Shown piece by piece: positions 11,934-20,040 of a stretch of DNA of 20,040 bases (its first letter is position 1; each line of letters opens with the position of its first letter). Source of the DNA: Magicicada cassinii (taxonomy: Eukaryota; Arthropoda; Insecta; Hemiptera; Cicadidae); NCBI GenBank assembly GCA_028571305.1, contig JAOXNS010655297.1, forward strand, positions 1 through 20,040, given 5' to 3'. Below the pieces are notes generated by a model. The model searched no databases. It was not told the DNA's origin and worked only from the letters and a program-made list of their open reading frames with translations. Made by a program: the position numbers and the translations under genes.

Positions 11934-11985
11934 TATTTGACTAGCTGGAAAACTGTAACAATTACCCGTTATTTGTGAGACAAAA

Positions 11986-12425
11986 ATGACACGTCGCGGA
12001 ATGGAACAGTCACCACCTCCTGAAGATCCGGAACACTTAGACAACCCAACAGGTTCCCCGTTACCCCCTGCCGCATCGCCGGCAATAGTATCGCCCAAAC
12101 GTGAACCCTCCACGTCCCCCGTGATGTTGGCAACAATGACACCTGTTAGCGTTATCGAGTACGAGGAACAGGAAGCTGCTGCAGCCGCTGGTCAGAAAAC
12201 TGTTATATACCTACCCCCAGGCCAGAATCATCAGGAGACAGTTATCTACGACCATACAGGCTCCCAGACTCTGGAGACATCCAACGGTCCCGTGTCTGTT
12301 GTAGTCCAGCAGCCTGGAGCCCACATTCTCAACCAGACAGCGGCCACTTATCAAGGGCCACCTGGAACAACAGTGTTGGTTCTCTCTGAACTGGTGGAAG
12401 ATATGTCACCACTGCTTGGCTTAAG
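11986..12425 (+). CDS. First coding exon of a transcription-factor-like protein (tentatively grainyhead)
   Basis: The exon encodes 146 complete residues plus two bases (AG) of the next codon, ending at AAG|GTAAAG (intron from 12426). The open frame stops at 12427-12429 only if the donor is ignored. The start is in the insect-type context CAAAAATGA, with an in-frame stop 30 nt upstream. Residues 1-55 are rich in Pro and Ser and include SPKREPSTSP (36-45), with a KREP motif. Residues 56-63 are acidic, 64-68 are five alanines, and 71-88 hold two TVIY repeats (72-75 and 85-88). Residues 103-110 read VSVVVQQP. A hydrophobic and acidic TTVLVLSELVEDM (128-140) follows. There is no signal peptide, zinc finger, homeodomain or other fold, so this looks like an N-terminal activation region. 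Fly Grainyhead, recalled from memory, has KREP, SKTVIY and a VVVQ stretch in its N-terminal part. That would make this a CP2-family regulator of epidermal and barrier genes. The similarity is short and low-complexity, so other transcription factors remain possible. I am confident it is a real exon but not of the gene name. Confidence 0.75.
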
Positions 12426-12788
12426 GTAAAGTATAATATTGTGCTCTTTATCTGGCTACTTGTAAGGTTAAGGATGTGTGTGTATGCATGTGTTAGAGAG
12501 TAATGATATGTAAATATAATTTGTGTTTGCATATTCAGTCCTTTATAACACATAAACACACGTAAACGCGTGTGCCATCTACTTGTCCGCAGCTTCAGTG
12601 TAAGCTTGTGCTGATGTGCTATCGTCATTGTTCATACAGATATGCAAATGAAGTAACCGGTGCACTGTTTAATATTCTAACGTTTCCTTGCAGATGTACT
12701 CGTGTCCTATTTAAACTCGCGCGCTTGTTTAAGTATGATAGTAATGGAGTAGTCTCACAGAGGTCCAGGGACGATTTTACAAAATATC
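12426..12788 (+). other. Start of the downstream intron
   Basis: GTAAAG at 12426-12431 is a strong donor after AAG. The following sequence is GT-rich and then AT-rich with no exon features. Frames of up to about 100 codons crossing it on both strands read through the donor or through low-complexity sequence and are not supported. Confidence 0.55.
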
Positions 12789-12823
12789 TCTTCCCCCCCT
12801 TTCCTCTCTGTCTACCCCCCTTC
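12789..12823. repeat. Polypyrimidine tract with C runs
   Basis: A near-pure C/T stretch with two runs of six or seven C, followed by a CA-rich segment. It is low-complexity DNA. An AG-less tract of this kind could act as a splice polypyrimidine tract, but no acceptor with a coding frame follows. Confidence 0.7.
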
Positions 12824-13044
12824 CACACACAAACACACTCGCACGAACCAGAGAAAAAACGATAAAAACAAACGTTGGTAATGTAATAATTATTTGTATG
12901 ATTTTACATTATAAATTATTTTACTTATTAAGTCTTTGAAAATTATACCCAAAAGTGGTCGGCATAAAACTACCATTGTTGTTATTTAAATAACACCTCC
13001 TCGAAAGATTGCGTCTTCGAGTCTCGCGGGAAGTCCGTACAGTG

Positions 13045-13086
13045 TTCATCTACTAACGTGAGGACACATACGTTAGTGGTGATGAA
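13045..13086. repeat. Imperfect inverted repeat (hairpin)
   Basis: Outer arms TTCATC (13045-13050) and GATGAA (13081-13086) and inner arms ACTAACGT (13052-13059) and ACGTTAGT (13070-13077) pair perfectly around a 10-nt loop. A small 1/3-nt internal loop separates the two stems. B-box-like sequences flank it: TCTTCGAGTCTCGC at 13014-13027 on the + strand, and GGTTCGATATGC on the minus strand at 13142-13153. It could be part of a decayed SINE or MITE or simply a fortuitous palindrome. It is shorter than a typical pre-miRNA. Confidence 0.5.
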
Positions 13087-13199
13087 GGTCATAATTGCAA
13101 CCACCAAATAAACAGGTGGCGACCTCCAGTCAGACGTAGGCGCATATCGAACCCATCCTCAAGGAATTTTATTCGTTTAATGTAACAACACCAAATGTT

Positions 13200-13430
13200 T
13201 AGTGCAGTTTAAATTAACCTTCTTATAATGCATAGTAGCAGTCTCCGTAACATTAAAGTTTTCGCCCCAAAAGCACGGCGTGTAGGCCTACATCCGGTAT
13301 AGCCAGGGTGGAGCCCGCAGAAACCCAGGCTACTTTCTCTGCTGCATCGAGATCTGTCTACGCGCCGCGCTGTTTTTAACGCCATTCGACCACTCGTATC
13401 CGCCGCATGTACGGAAAACAACAAACAAAA
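13200..13430. other. CpG-richer intronic islet
   Basis: Several CG dinucleotides (CACGGCG, CATCCGG, CTACGCGCCGCGC, CCGCCG) occur in a locally GC-richer stretch, with a TAGGCCTA octamer at 13283-13290. A 71-codon minus-strand frame covers it but shows no recognisable domain. It could be a regulatory islet or an old repeat; nothing decides between them. Confidence 0.25.
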
Positions 13431-14110
13431 AATTCACGACGATAAATACACGTACATACATAAATTACTGACGCTATTATATCAAGATGTATCAGTAATT
13501 ATTACCCTCCGCGTATAATTACTTTCTTTCCTAGGAGTAAAGATTATTTCCACCATATTTTTAAAACCTGGCGGCTACATTTTGTTCTTTGTAGTTTGTG
13601 ATATTTTTTGGTCGTCAATATAGTGTTCATTTTTTCTCTTTACCTGTACTTTTTTGGGAGTTTGTCAAGTATATCAGAGTTCGCAAAGCCCCTCCTTGGG
13701 CATACTGTAATTCAGATCCTTACAGGATCCTTTTTTTGTAGAATACCTATATTTCTGTTCCGTATATTTATATTAACTAAGATCCGTCGTTAATTTATAA
13801 AATCGGTTTTTGCGTTTCCTCTGGTCCGGAGTGTCTAAACGTTATAATAAAGGAAAATCAATGACAGAGTTTTTGCTATTTTGCCAAGTGCGTAACGATT
13901 GTTTTTAAAATATTTATATGAAAACGTTTATATGATACATGTTACAGGCTACATCTAGCTCAACATATGAAAACATTAGTTTATCCCTGTGTGATTTATA
14001 AATACATTGTTTATAATATTGCGCTCTTCAGTGAATTTATGTCGAACGAATAGCGATTATTATTTTGGTAAAGAAGAAACACGGACTCTATGAAGATATT
14101 ATAAGTTCAT
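13431..14110. other. AT-rich intronic DNA, nothing recognised
   Basis: No supported exon, RNA gene or repeat. One 61-codon frame on the + strand is rich in Phe and Ile, as expected of random AT-rich sequence. Confidence 0.55.
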
Positions 14111-14335
14111 ACGATAATTGCGCGACGAAGACTGTCTACCGTCTACCGCAACAATAGAATTCTCATTCTATACGTACAACCTTAACCTGGTCGCCGTTGT
14201 GAGAGGGAGTTCGCAACCCCTCTCTCGCCACCACTTTTCTCAGCTACAGGTGAGCTGTAAGGTGGGTTCCCTTTCTGCTGGGGCCAACCGCTTAAGGATG
14301 GCTCAATCTGTTAACGTTTCCCGCTAGTCGTTTCT
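14111..14335. repeat. GC-richer islet with small hairpins, part shared with 16.77 kb
   Basis: GAGAGGG (14201-14207) and CCCTCTC (14218-14224) form a 7-bp stem around a 10-nt loop. CAGCT-ACAGGTG-AGCTG follows shortly after. A 15-mer, CTATACGTACAACCT (14168-14182), recurs exactly at 16771-16785 in the same orientation. A 69-codon frame crosses the islet without features. The likeliest reading is a decayed interspersed repeat of unknown family. Confidence 0.3.
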
Positions 14336-14583
14336 GAATTGTTGCGCACACATCCAGGGTTCTTGTTACTGGCCTTCCAGAATCAAATGTTTGACGATTA
14401 TTACTGACATCACATGTATGGTAGCGAAATGAAAAGAATCAACTATATAAGTATTCCGATGATCTGAATATTATTCCAAACTGTCGATTGAATCCCTAAT
14501 TTTGTATAGTCACGAGAACACAGTACAGAACTTTACTATAACTATAGCCCAACTTTACTAGTTTTACTATTATAAAATTGTAT

Positions 14584-14687
14584 TATCATCATTGGCGTTA
14601 TCATCATCGTCATCGTCATCATCATAATAATCATCATCATCAACATCACCACTACTACAACCATCATCATTATCATTGTTATTATTA
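14584..14687. repeat. Imperfect (TCA)n/(ATC)n trinucleotide repeat
   Basis: About 100 bp of TCA/ATC units with ATT, GTC, AAC and ACT interruptions. The many interruptions suggest an old, stabilised microsatellite. It is not part of a supported coding frame. Confidence 0.9.
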
Positions 14688-14689
14688 GC

Positions 14690-15700
14690 TGGTTAAAGAA
14701 ATGTAAGAGATTTTCAAAAACTTTGTCAACCTTAGGGATACGTCTTTTCTAGTTTATACTTGAAGGTAAACCATTTTTGAATATAAGTTTTTTAATTCGT
14801 AAATCAATATGAAAAATTTAAATTTGAGAGCCGTACGAAATTCACTTGAAAAGTGTAGGGATCGGTTTATGTTACAGGTTACTACGTATGTAATACGACT
14901 AACACGAGGTGTAAAAAAGAAACAGAGGTTTATCGTCGTCAGATTTGTTTACAGTTGCAATTAAAATTTATGTTTTTTATCAGAAATTAACTAGTACCAA
15001 CTCTCAAATGACACAGCGTATCGCGTCTAACAGCGTCAGTCGAAGTTAGATACATGATAGAGTACGTAGTCCTATATATGACCCGAGTACAGCAACCGTC
15101 GGAATGTAATAACTGTAAATTAAAAACAATGGTGAATGTGTGACACGCCGAACTGTTACGGAGACAGAGCATAAACACTGCCTTGCCAGAAGCTTATCGC
15201 GACTCAGAATCAGTTCAGTCGGACTCCTTTTGTCGCCGACGGGGTGATACAAGTCTAGCGTTCGCGTATTATACGCACCAAAGTACGTTCTAAGTCTAAG
15301 AGATAAGCTGACCAAACACATTGAATGTGCATGAGATTTTTAATTTAATAAGTTGATTTTATCAACTGTTACTCACTGTACAATTTAGGATGTATGCGTG
15401 TGCGATAATGCGTGCGTGTTTATCACATAAGATTTCATTGTTATAACCTCCTCATTGCTCGTGAGAATTACGTATTACGTATGAACAATACTTAATTGTT
15501 TGTTATACGTGTATAAATAATTTTAATTTGTGATTGTGAAATTTAAATATTATTTGATACAAACATGAATTCAGTTGATTACGCATTACCCCGATAACGG
15601 TGACATTACACTGACAGTCACAGAGACTTCCTGCCCGTTGCCTCAGACGTCAATTTCCTGTTAAAAAAAGAAACCAACAGTCTAACTAAATTCACTCACA
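14690..15700. other. Intronic DNA with a GC-richer patch near 15.0-15.3 kb
   Basis: Mostly AT-rich. Between about 15000 and 15310 the sequence is GC-richer and CpG-containing, with TCAGTTCAGTCGG, which includes the TCAGT of an arthropod initiator, near 15210. Two overlapping minus-strand frames (63 and 91 codons) cover the patch without recognisable domains. I cannot call a promoter or exon from this. Confidence 0.4.
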
Positions 15701-15701
15701 T

Positions 15702-15705
<4 letters not shown>

Positions 15706-15734
<29 letters not shown>
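15706..15734. repeat. (GT)n microsatellite
   Basis: Fourteen and a half GT units, followed by CGCGTGACGT. A 109-codon frame over it begins with alternating Cys and Val produced by the repeat, then runs into AT-rich sequence. It is an artefact of the repeat and is not annotated. Confidence 0.97.
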
Positions 15735-15738
<4 letters not shown>

Positions 15739-16719
15739 TGACGTAGAGTTCGGTTGTGTAGGAAGTTCTTCAGATATTTCTAAGGTGAATCGCGCTAAAA
15801 GGAAACTGGATACCAGGTACAACCGCCAAACCTGGCCTGGACACAAAGGAATATACTTCCTGAGACAGGCAAGGTCACTCCGTATTCATTACATAATAGC
15901 ACTGTGCTCTGTGTTTACACAGCTAATTATATTTGTTCCACCGTTATTGTTTTATTTTTTTATGGTTTTAATGATATTTGAACTTCTGAATTCGTTGTTT
16001 GTTGGTCTGTTAAAAAAAGAAATAATATAAAATAAAACTGTTCAGTAAATAAACGCACTCCAATAATTTAGAAACACGGGAATTAGCTTTCAAACATACG
16101 GAACATATGCGTGCCCGTACGAGATCTCCATTTCACCCACAAAAAGAGCAAAACCTCCTGAAAGGTAAGAAAAATCACTAGCTTTTTTAGAGAAAAAATT
16201 ATTAGATGTTGGTGATCATTAAATACATGTATGGTGATATCAGATACACACTACTGTTTCACAATCTACTAATTACATTATACAATATAAATACCACAAA
16301 CTATACACGTTTACTTGTTGGAAAGCGAGGTATGTTACAAAGATACAATAATAACTGTTAATTTAACTGTTAAAATTAGAATTGAAGTTCCTGGTTCCCT
16401 GTCTCGTTAGTGGAATATAAAAAACCGTGTACTCATGTGTTCTATTGTCTTAGCCTACAGTTAATGCTGAAAACTTATACAAAAGAGAGGAGACGCGTAC
16501 AAATATTAAACTCGGTGATTAATACATATTAATAATAATACAACTCGAAATAAAGCAAATAAATAAATGTTGGTTTACTAAAAAACTACGTAACATCAGC
16601 CTTCGGCATGATATTGCCTCTTTGTAATGCAAGGTTGTTTATTATTTCTAAAATGGACTATACCAATCTGACAATAATTATAGTTTGAGGTTCGGCCAAG
16701 GCCAGGCTCCCTTCGCACT
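15735..16719. other. Intronic DNA, nothing firm
   Basis: AT-rich, with a GC-richer start that contains an inverted CCAGGT/ACCTGG pair (15813-15818 and 15830-15835). A short open segment at 16107-16164 begins with ATG and ends at AAAG|GTAAGA, a decent donor. Its initiation context is poor and there is no other support, so it is not annotated as an exon. Confidence 0.45.
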
Positions 16720-16741
16720 ACACACACACACACACACACAC
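16720..16741. repeat. (AC)n microsatellite
   Basis: Eleven perfect AC units. It lies about 30 bp upstream of the second copy of the shared 15-mer at 16771-16785. Confidence 0.95.
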
Positions 16742-17478
16742 GAGTTGTTCGGTAGCAATGCAGCGGCTTCCTATACGTACAACCTCAACTGATCATATCA
16801 TTTAATATGTTAATTATAATGCCGGTGTGAGTTTTATACAAAATAACGTTTATCTAAAGAAAATTTTGTGTCAGAAAAATATAAAATATAATGAAAAACA
16901 ACATTATTAAAGATTTCGACGTCTTCATTTTTCACTGTATCGTATGTTTCATGAAAATGTGTGGATATAACTAGGCCTAGATGTTTCACGAATAAATACC
17001 GACAACTGTGTATCTCACCTAATCGTAGGCCTACATACAATACGTTCATTAAGAGTTACTCCAATTATTGATAATGCAAATTGTCTATCCTATAATACAA
17101 ATGCTTACGTGAACAGGACAATAGGAAAATGCGTATACATTCAGGCAATGTCAACACTCAGGGTACTGATCTGTACGTGCAACATTCTGATGTTGTCCGA
17201 TGATGTTCTGATTTCTGTTTGGTTCAGCAGTCAAGAAAATCTTCATATCGTATCAATTTCTGATCTCTTTCACAAAAAGTCTTCCTTTCTCGAAATATAC
17301 GTGCCTTGCTTCAAAAGTTCTGATACCAGGAAAACATACTTACAGTTCCTATTTAGACCAATTTCATACTGCATTTACCACTAACCTAAAAATCTTTTAT
17401 TGAAGTTTAAATTACAGAAAACTGAGAAAACTGATAATTCAATAGTGTTTCGAATTCAATAATCAATTTAATCACAAT
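16742..17478. other. Intronic AT-rich DNA with one repeated 15-mer
   Basis: CTATACGTACAACCT at 16771-16785 duplicates 14168-14182. TAGGCCTA octamers occur at 16972 and 17026. A 91-codon + frame at 17109-17384 has no recognisable domain and no splice context. Confidence 0.45.
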
Positions 17479-17481
17479 CTT

Positions 17482-17524
17482 TTTCTTCTTCTTCTTCTTC
17501 TTCTTCTTCTTCTTCGTCTTCTTT
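17482..17524. repeat. (TTC)n trinucleotide repeat
   Basis: About eleven TTC units followed by CGTCTTCTTTAG. The tract plus AG resembles a polypyrimidine tract and acceptor, but no coding frame follows. It is a GAA/TTC microsatellite. Confidence 0.93.
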
Positions 17525-17526
17525 AG

Positions 17527-20040
17527 CGATCAAGGATTGGCTGTTAATCTCTTTCGTTCGTAACTTATTCCTAGCCAGGTAAAAAGATAGCTGGTTACTG
17601 TGTTTGAAACTTCAGAGTATAGGCCTACTTAATTCCTCGGGATACATTAAGAATGGCACTTTTTCAGAATATAAATGTGGACAATACGCTCTTCACATGA
17701 AATCGTATCTGTAAATAAATAGTCCGAGACAGTAGGTTTCAAGAATGATATCAATGAGCTATCTTGGAAACGGTGTTTTTGCAATACGTGACAACGATGC
17801 ACTGACAAATTGACGGGTAAAATATTCGGAGGTTAAACATCCCGTTTCGAATTTCTGAACTGTGATTATTCCAGGGAAATCTTAAGAAGGAAGTAGGGAA
17901 GGTTTATAAACGAGATTCCACGTTTAAGTGGAAAAAACATAGTGAACATAGTAGCCTATATATTGTCGTGCCCGTGGACACATTTATTTGTCTTTCACTT
18001 TTCAGATACTTTCTAGTGGAAAATTATGACTCAAAACGAACTCAATAAACTGGGAATTAGTGACTGAAAGACTTAGCCTATGTATGGTGACAGTGACATA
18101 ACTAAAGAAGCTGCCTTGTGCGTAGCAAGCGTTTCCCTTCTCCAAAACAATGGGCAAATAGGCTACTACAGCGACAAGTCAAATCACGTTGATCCATTAT
18201 ACAGTGTGACAGTATGTGAACAACGCGTCGTGACGCTGTAAGCACGACTGCTTTTTGTTAAATGGACAGTCTGTGAATATTTATTGGATTCTTCGATACT
18301 GTCTAATCGACATATATGGTTACAGTAGCTCCAGAGTGGTCTGGGTATATATCTACACACGTATTTCATAATTCTACATATTTTCGATTTCCCATGTATT
18401 TTTTTGCGTTCTACGTGATATTACCGTTCTTTACAACAACGTTATTCTTGTCGCCGTGAATCTAAGGGTTTGACCTTGGCGTAAGCGAGCAAGGGCAACT
18501 GATAGCAGCTTAACGAAAACGTCGTTCACTCTATCGAGACGAATGCTTTGAGAACGGAGTAGTGGATATTTTCATAACTGACATCATAATACTCGTTCCC
18601 TCTACCGCATCGTTCTCATCCGTGACATTAGTAGACTCATGGCGAAGTCGGCAATTTCATTTCAAGAGGAAACTATACGTTTCTTCTAAAGACGATGAAC
18701 CGGAACCATATGTTAATATGTTACCATACGTTCATAACATTACCATGCCGTACACTTTATATATATTTTAGAAGGTATTCAGGACTACTCTTTCTTGGCC
18801 GTATGTCGGTGTACATATTAAATGTAAAAACTTCTTGTGGTATATACAGAATCCTTTTAGGATACTCGCTGCCGTTGAGGATGAATAAAGTGTCGTTACT
18901 AATAGCTCTATCCGCCCTGTTCAACTGAAAGACGTGTTATATTCAAAAAAATAAGACTTACCTTCTTATTTTGGCTAATATCAAGAGGAACCAAATTTGA
19001 AATACTAGAGTAGCCTATTTTCTGTAGAAACTGGAAAAGAAAATTTAAAAAATTTGATTTAGATGGTTCAGAAGGCTTAGGTTTAGGTATAGCCTAATAA
19101 ACATTTTTTTAAAAACACGATTTATTCAGAAAAATATTATTTTCGCTTACACGTAGTATTAATAACGAAATGTTATCAAATTGCGCGTAATATACGTTTT
19201 TATTATGCGTTCTTTGTCAGTTTTTGTTTAAACAAGAGTTCAAAAAAATAACTACGGTATATAAAAAAATTAAAAAATTTTAAAAAATTTCTCGTTATTC
19301 GGATTACCAGTATTGTTTTCCGATTCGTTAGGCTATACTTAAAAAAATCGGAGTCCCTTCACAATGACTCCTTCCTCTTAAAATGTTATCTCTGTCTGTC
19401 GAAGCGAAGTACGTGCACGTACAAAAGCTGTGTTCACTAACTAAATCCTTAGCGACGACGAGAACGTATTTTGCACGTGTTAGGCTCCTAGGCCCAATTT
19501 CAAACTAATTAGTCTGTACACTTTCCTTTTATTGTAGTCCCGTCACCGTTATTTCAATATTGTGCGTAGGATCGTTACTCCGGGCTATTGTTTTAATTTT
19601 GTTTTCTTTACACTAATTATTGGTCCGAAGCATGACATAGCCGTGTAGATTAATCATGAACCGCGCATGTGTCATACAGTATTCATTAACCTTTCTTGCG
19701 CCAACAAAGCAAGCATCCACTACGCCGGCGTCGTCTGTTGTGGCATGGAAATGCTGGCTTTTATTATATTGTTTATTGTTTGGACTTGTGTCTGGTCCAA
19801 GAACTCTGACGATAAACCCATGTTCATCGGAAAAATCCTGATTTGTGAATTCTTCATCTCTTGTACAAAGAGTTTAGAAGACATAGGTATATATTTAAAT
19901 AATTCCATACCATTACTAATACAAAAAATTTACAGGAAAATGCTTCAATAAATCTAAAAGATGTATATATTTATGTTCATTCACCAATCAATGAATTCAT
20001 TCTTCATTTACCAACGTACAGATTATAAGTTAAATGTAGT
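17527..20040. other. AT-rich DNA to the window end, no gene seen
   Basis: No exon is supported. The longest frame (94 codons, about 19667-19951, + strand) has random-looking composition, is not bounded by splice sites and has no domain. A tandem 10-mer of TAAAAAATTT occurs twice at 19271-19290. One TAGGCCTA octamer lies at 17620. If the exon at 11855-12425 is part of a long gene, this is still its intron. Confidence 0.5.

Larger units (their letters stand above)
11855..11985 (+). other. 5' UTR part of the coding exon
   Basis: The exon begins after TGTTTTGTTTTCAG, whose AG is at 11853-11854, a strong acceptor with a T-rich tract. The 131 nt before the ATG at 11986 carry an in-frame stop (TAA at 11956-11958), so the reading frame cannot extend upstream and this part is untranslated. 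Two minimal upstream ORFs lie in it. An acceptor in front of an untranslated segment implies at least one upstream non-coding exon. The 3140-3878 region is the best candidate in the window. Confidence 0.6.

Noticed and set aside
11745-12113. 122-codon minus-strand frame
   Set aside because: Its open part is the shadow of the + strand exon. The remainder is random AT-rich sequence, and it covers the acceptor of the real exon.
12329-12628. 99-codon minus-strand frame overlapping the coding exon end
   Set aside because: It is antisense to the supported exon, crosses its donor, and has no recognisable content.
15701-16030. 109-codon + strand frame beginning with a Cys-Val alternation
   Set aside because: The start is the (GT)n repeat read as codons, there is no ATG at its head, and the rest is AT-rich hydrophobic sequence with no domain.
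16107-16164. Possible 19-codon first coding mini-exon ending at AAAG|GTAAGA
   Set aside because: The donor is good, but the ATG context is poor and neither composition nor promoter features support it.
19667-19951. 94-codon + strand frame near the window end
   Set aside because: It overlaps frames on both strands and is a random open stretch with no domain or splice sites.
1-20040. Retroviral, LTR, Polinton-like or DNA-transposon elements
   Set aside because: I found no reverse transcriptase, integrase, capsid, envelope or transposase-like sequence and no long terminal direct or inverted repeats.

Overview
The window is eukaryotic nuclear DNA, most likely from an arthropod with a large, intron-rich genome and plausibly an insect. 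It is AT-rich and almost entirely non-coding. It carries many microsatellites, and the one convincing coding exon is bounded by GT/AG splice sites. That exon starts at an ATG in a CAAAATG context, which is the usual insect form. I see no bacterial gene organisation, rRNA, confident tRNA or CRISPR array. No intact mobile element is recognisable.

Layout. Positions 1-3100 hold a (GT)n tract, AT-rich DNA and a CpG-rich patch with a perfect cAMP-response palindrome (TGACGTCA, 1542-1549). A (CT)n(CA)n tract follows at 1809-1854. Positions 3140-3458 form the most distinctive non-coding block. It is purine-rich and CpG-rich, has three GAGAGAGA runs next to a GCCGCCATTA site, and ends at a good + strand splice donor. 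An even better donor (AAG|GTAAGT) lies at 3878/3879. I read 3140-3878 as a candidate promoter and 5' non-coding exon region. From there to 11854 the sequence looks like a long intron, with an islet of diverged, GC-richer repeated sequence at about 8160-9100.

Positions 11855-12425 form the one well-supported exon on the + strand: acceptor, 131 nt of 5' UTR with two tiny upstream ORFs, then 146 complete codons and two bases of the next, ending at an AAG|GTAAAG donor. The protein segment is low-complexity, rich in Pro, Ser, Thr, Gln and Ala, and acidic in places. It resembles the N-terminal activation region of a transcription factor. Short similarities from memory (KREP, KTVIY, a VVVQ stretch) point to Grainyhead of the CP2 family, but no DNA-binding domain is present and the name is tentative. 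The rest of the gene would lie beyond 20040.

Positions 12426-20040 look like the next intron. They contain microsatellites, a 42-nt hairpin at 13045-13086, small GC-richer islets near 13.2-13.4, 14.1-14.3 and 15.0-15.3 kb, and a 15-mer shared between 14.17 and 16.77 kb.

The clearest unexplained pattern is the palindromic octamer TAGGCCTA, seen 13 times where base composition predicts fewer than one. I see no sign of a multi-gene system. If the reading is right, the window is a single locus: a distal 5' promoter region feeding a first coding exon about 8 kb downstream.
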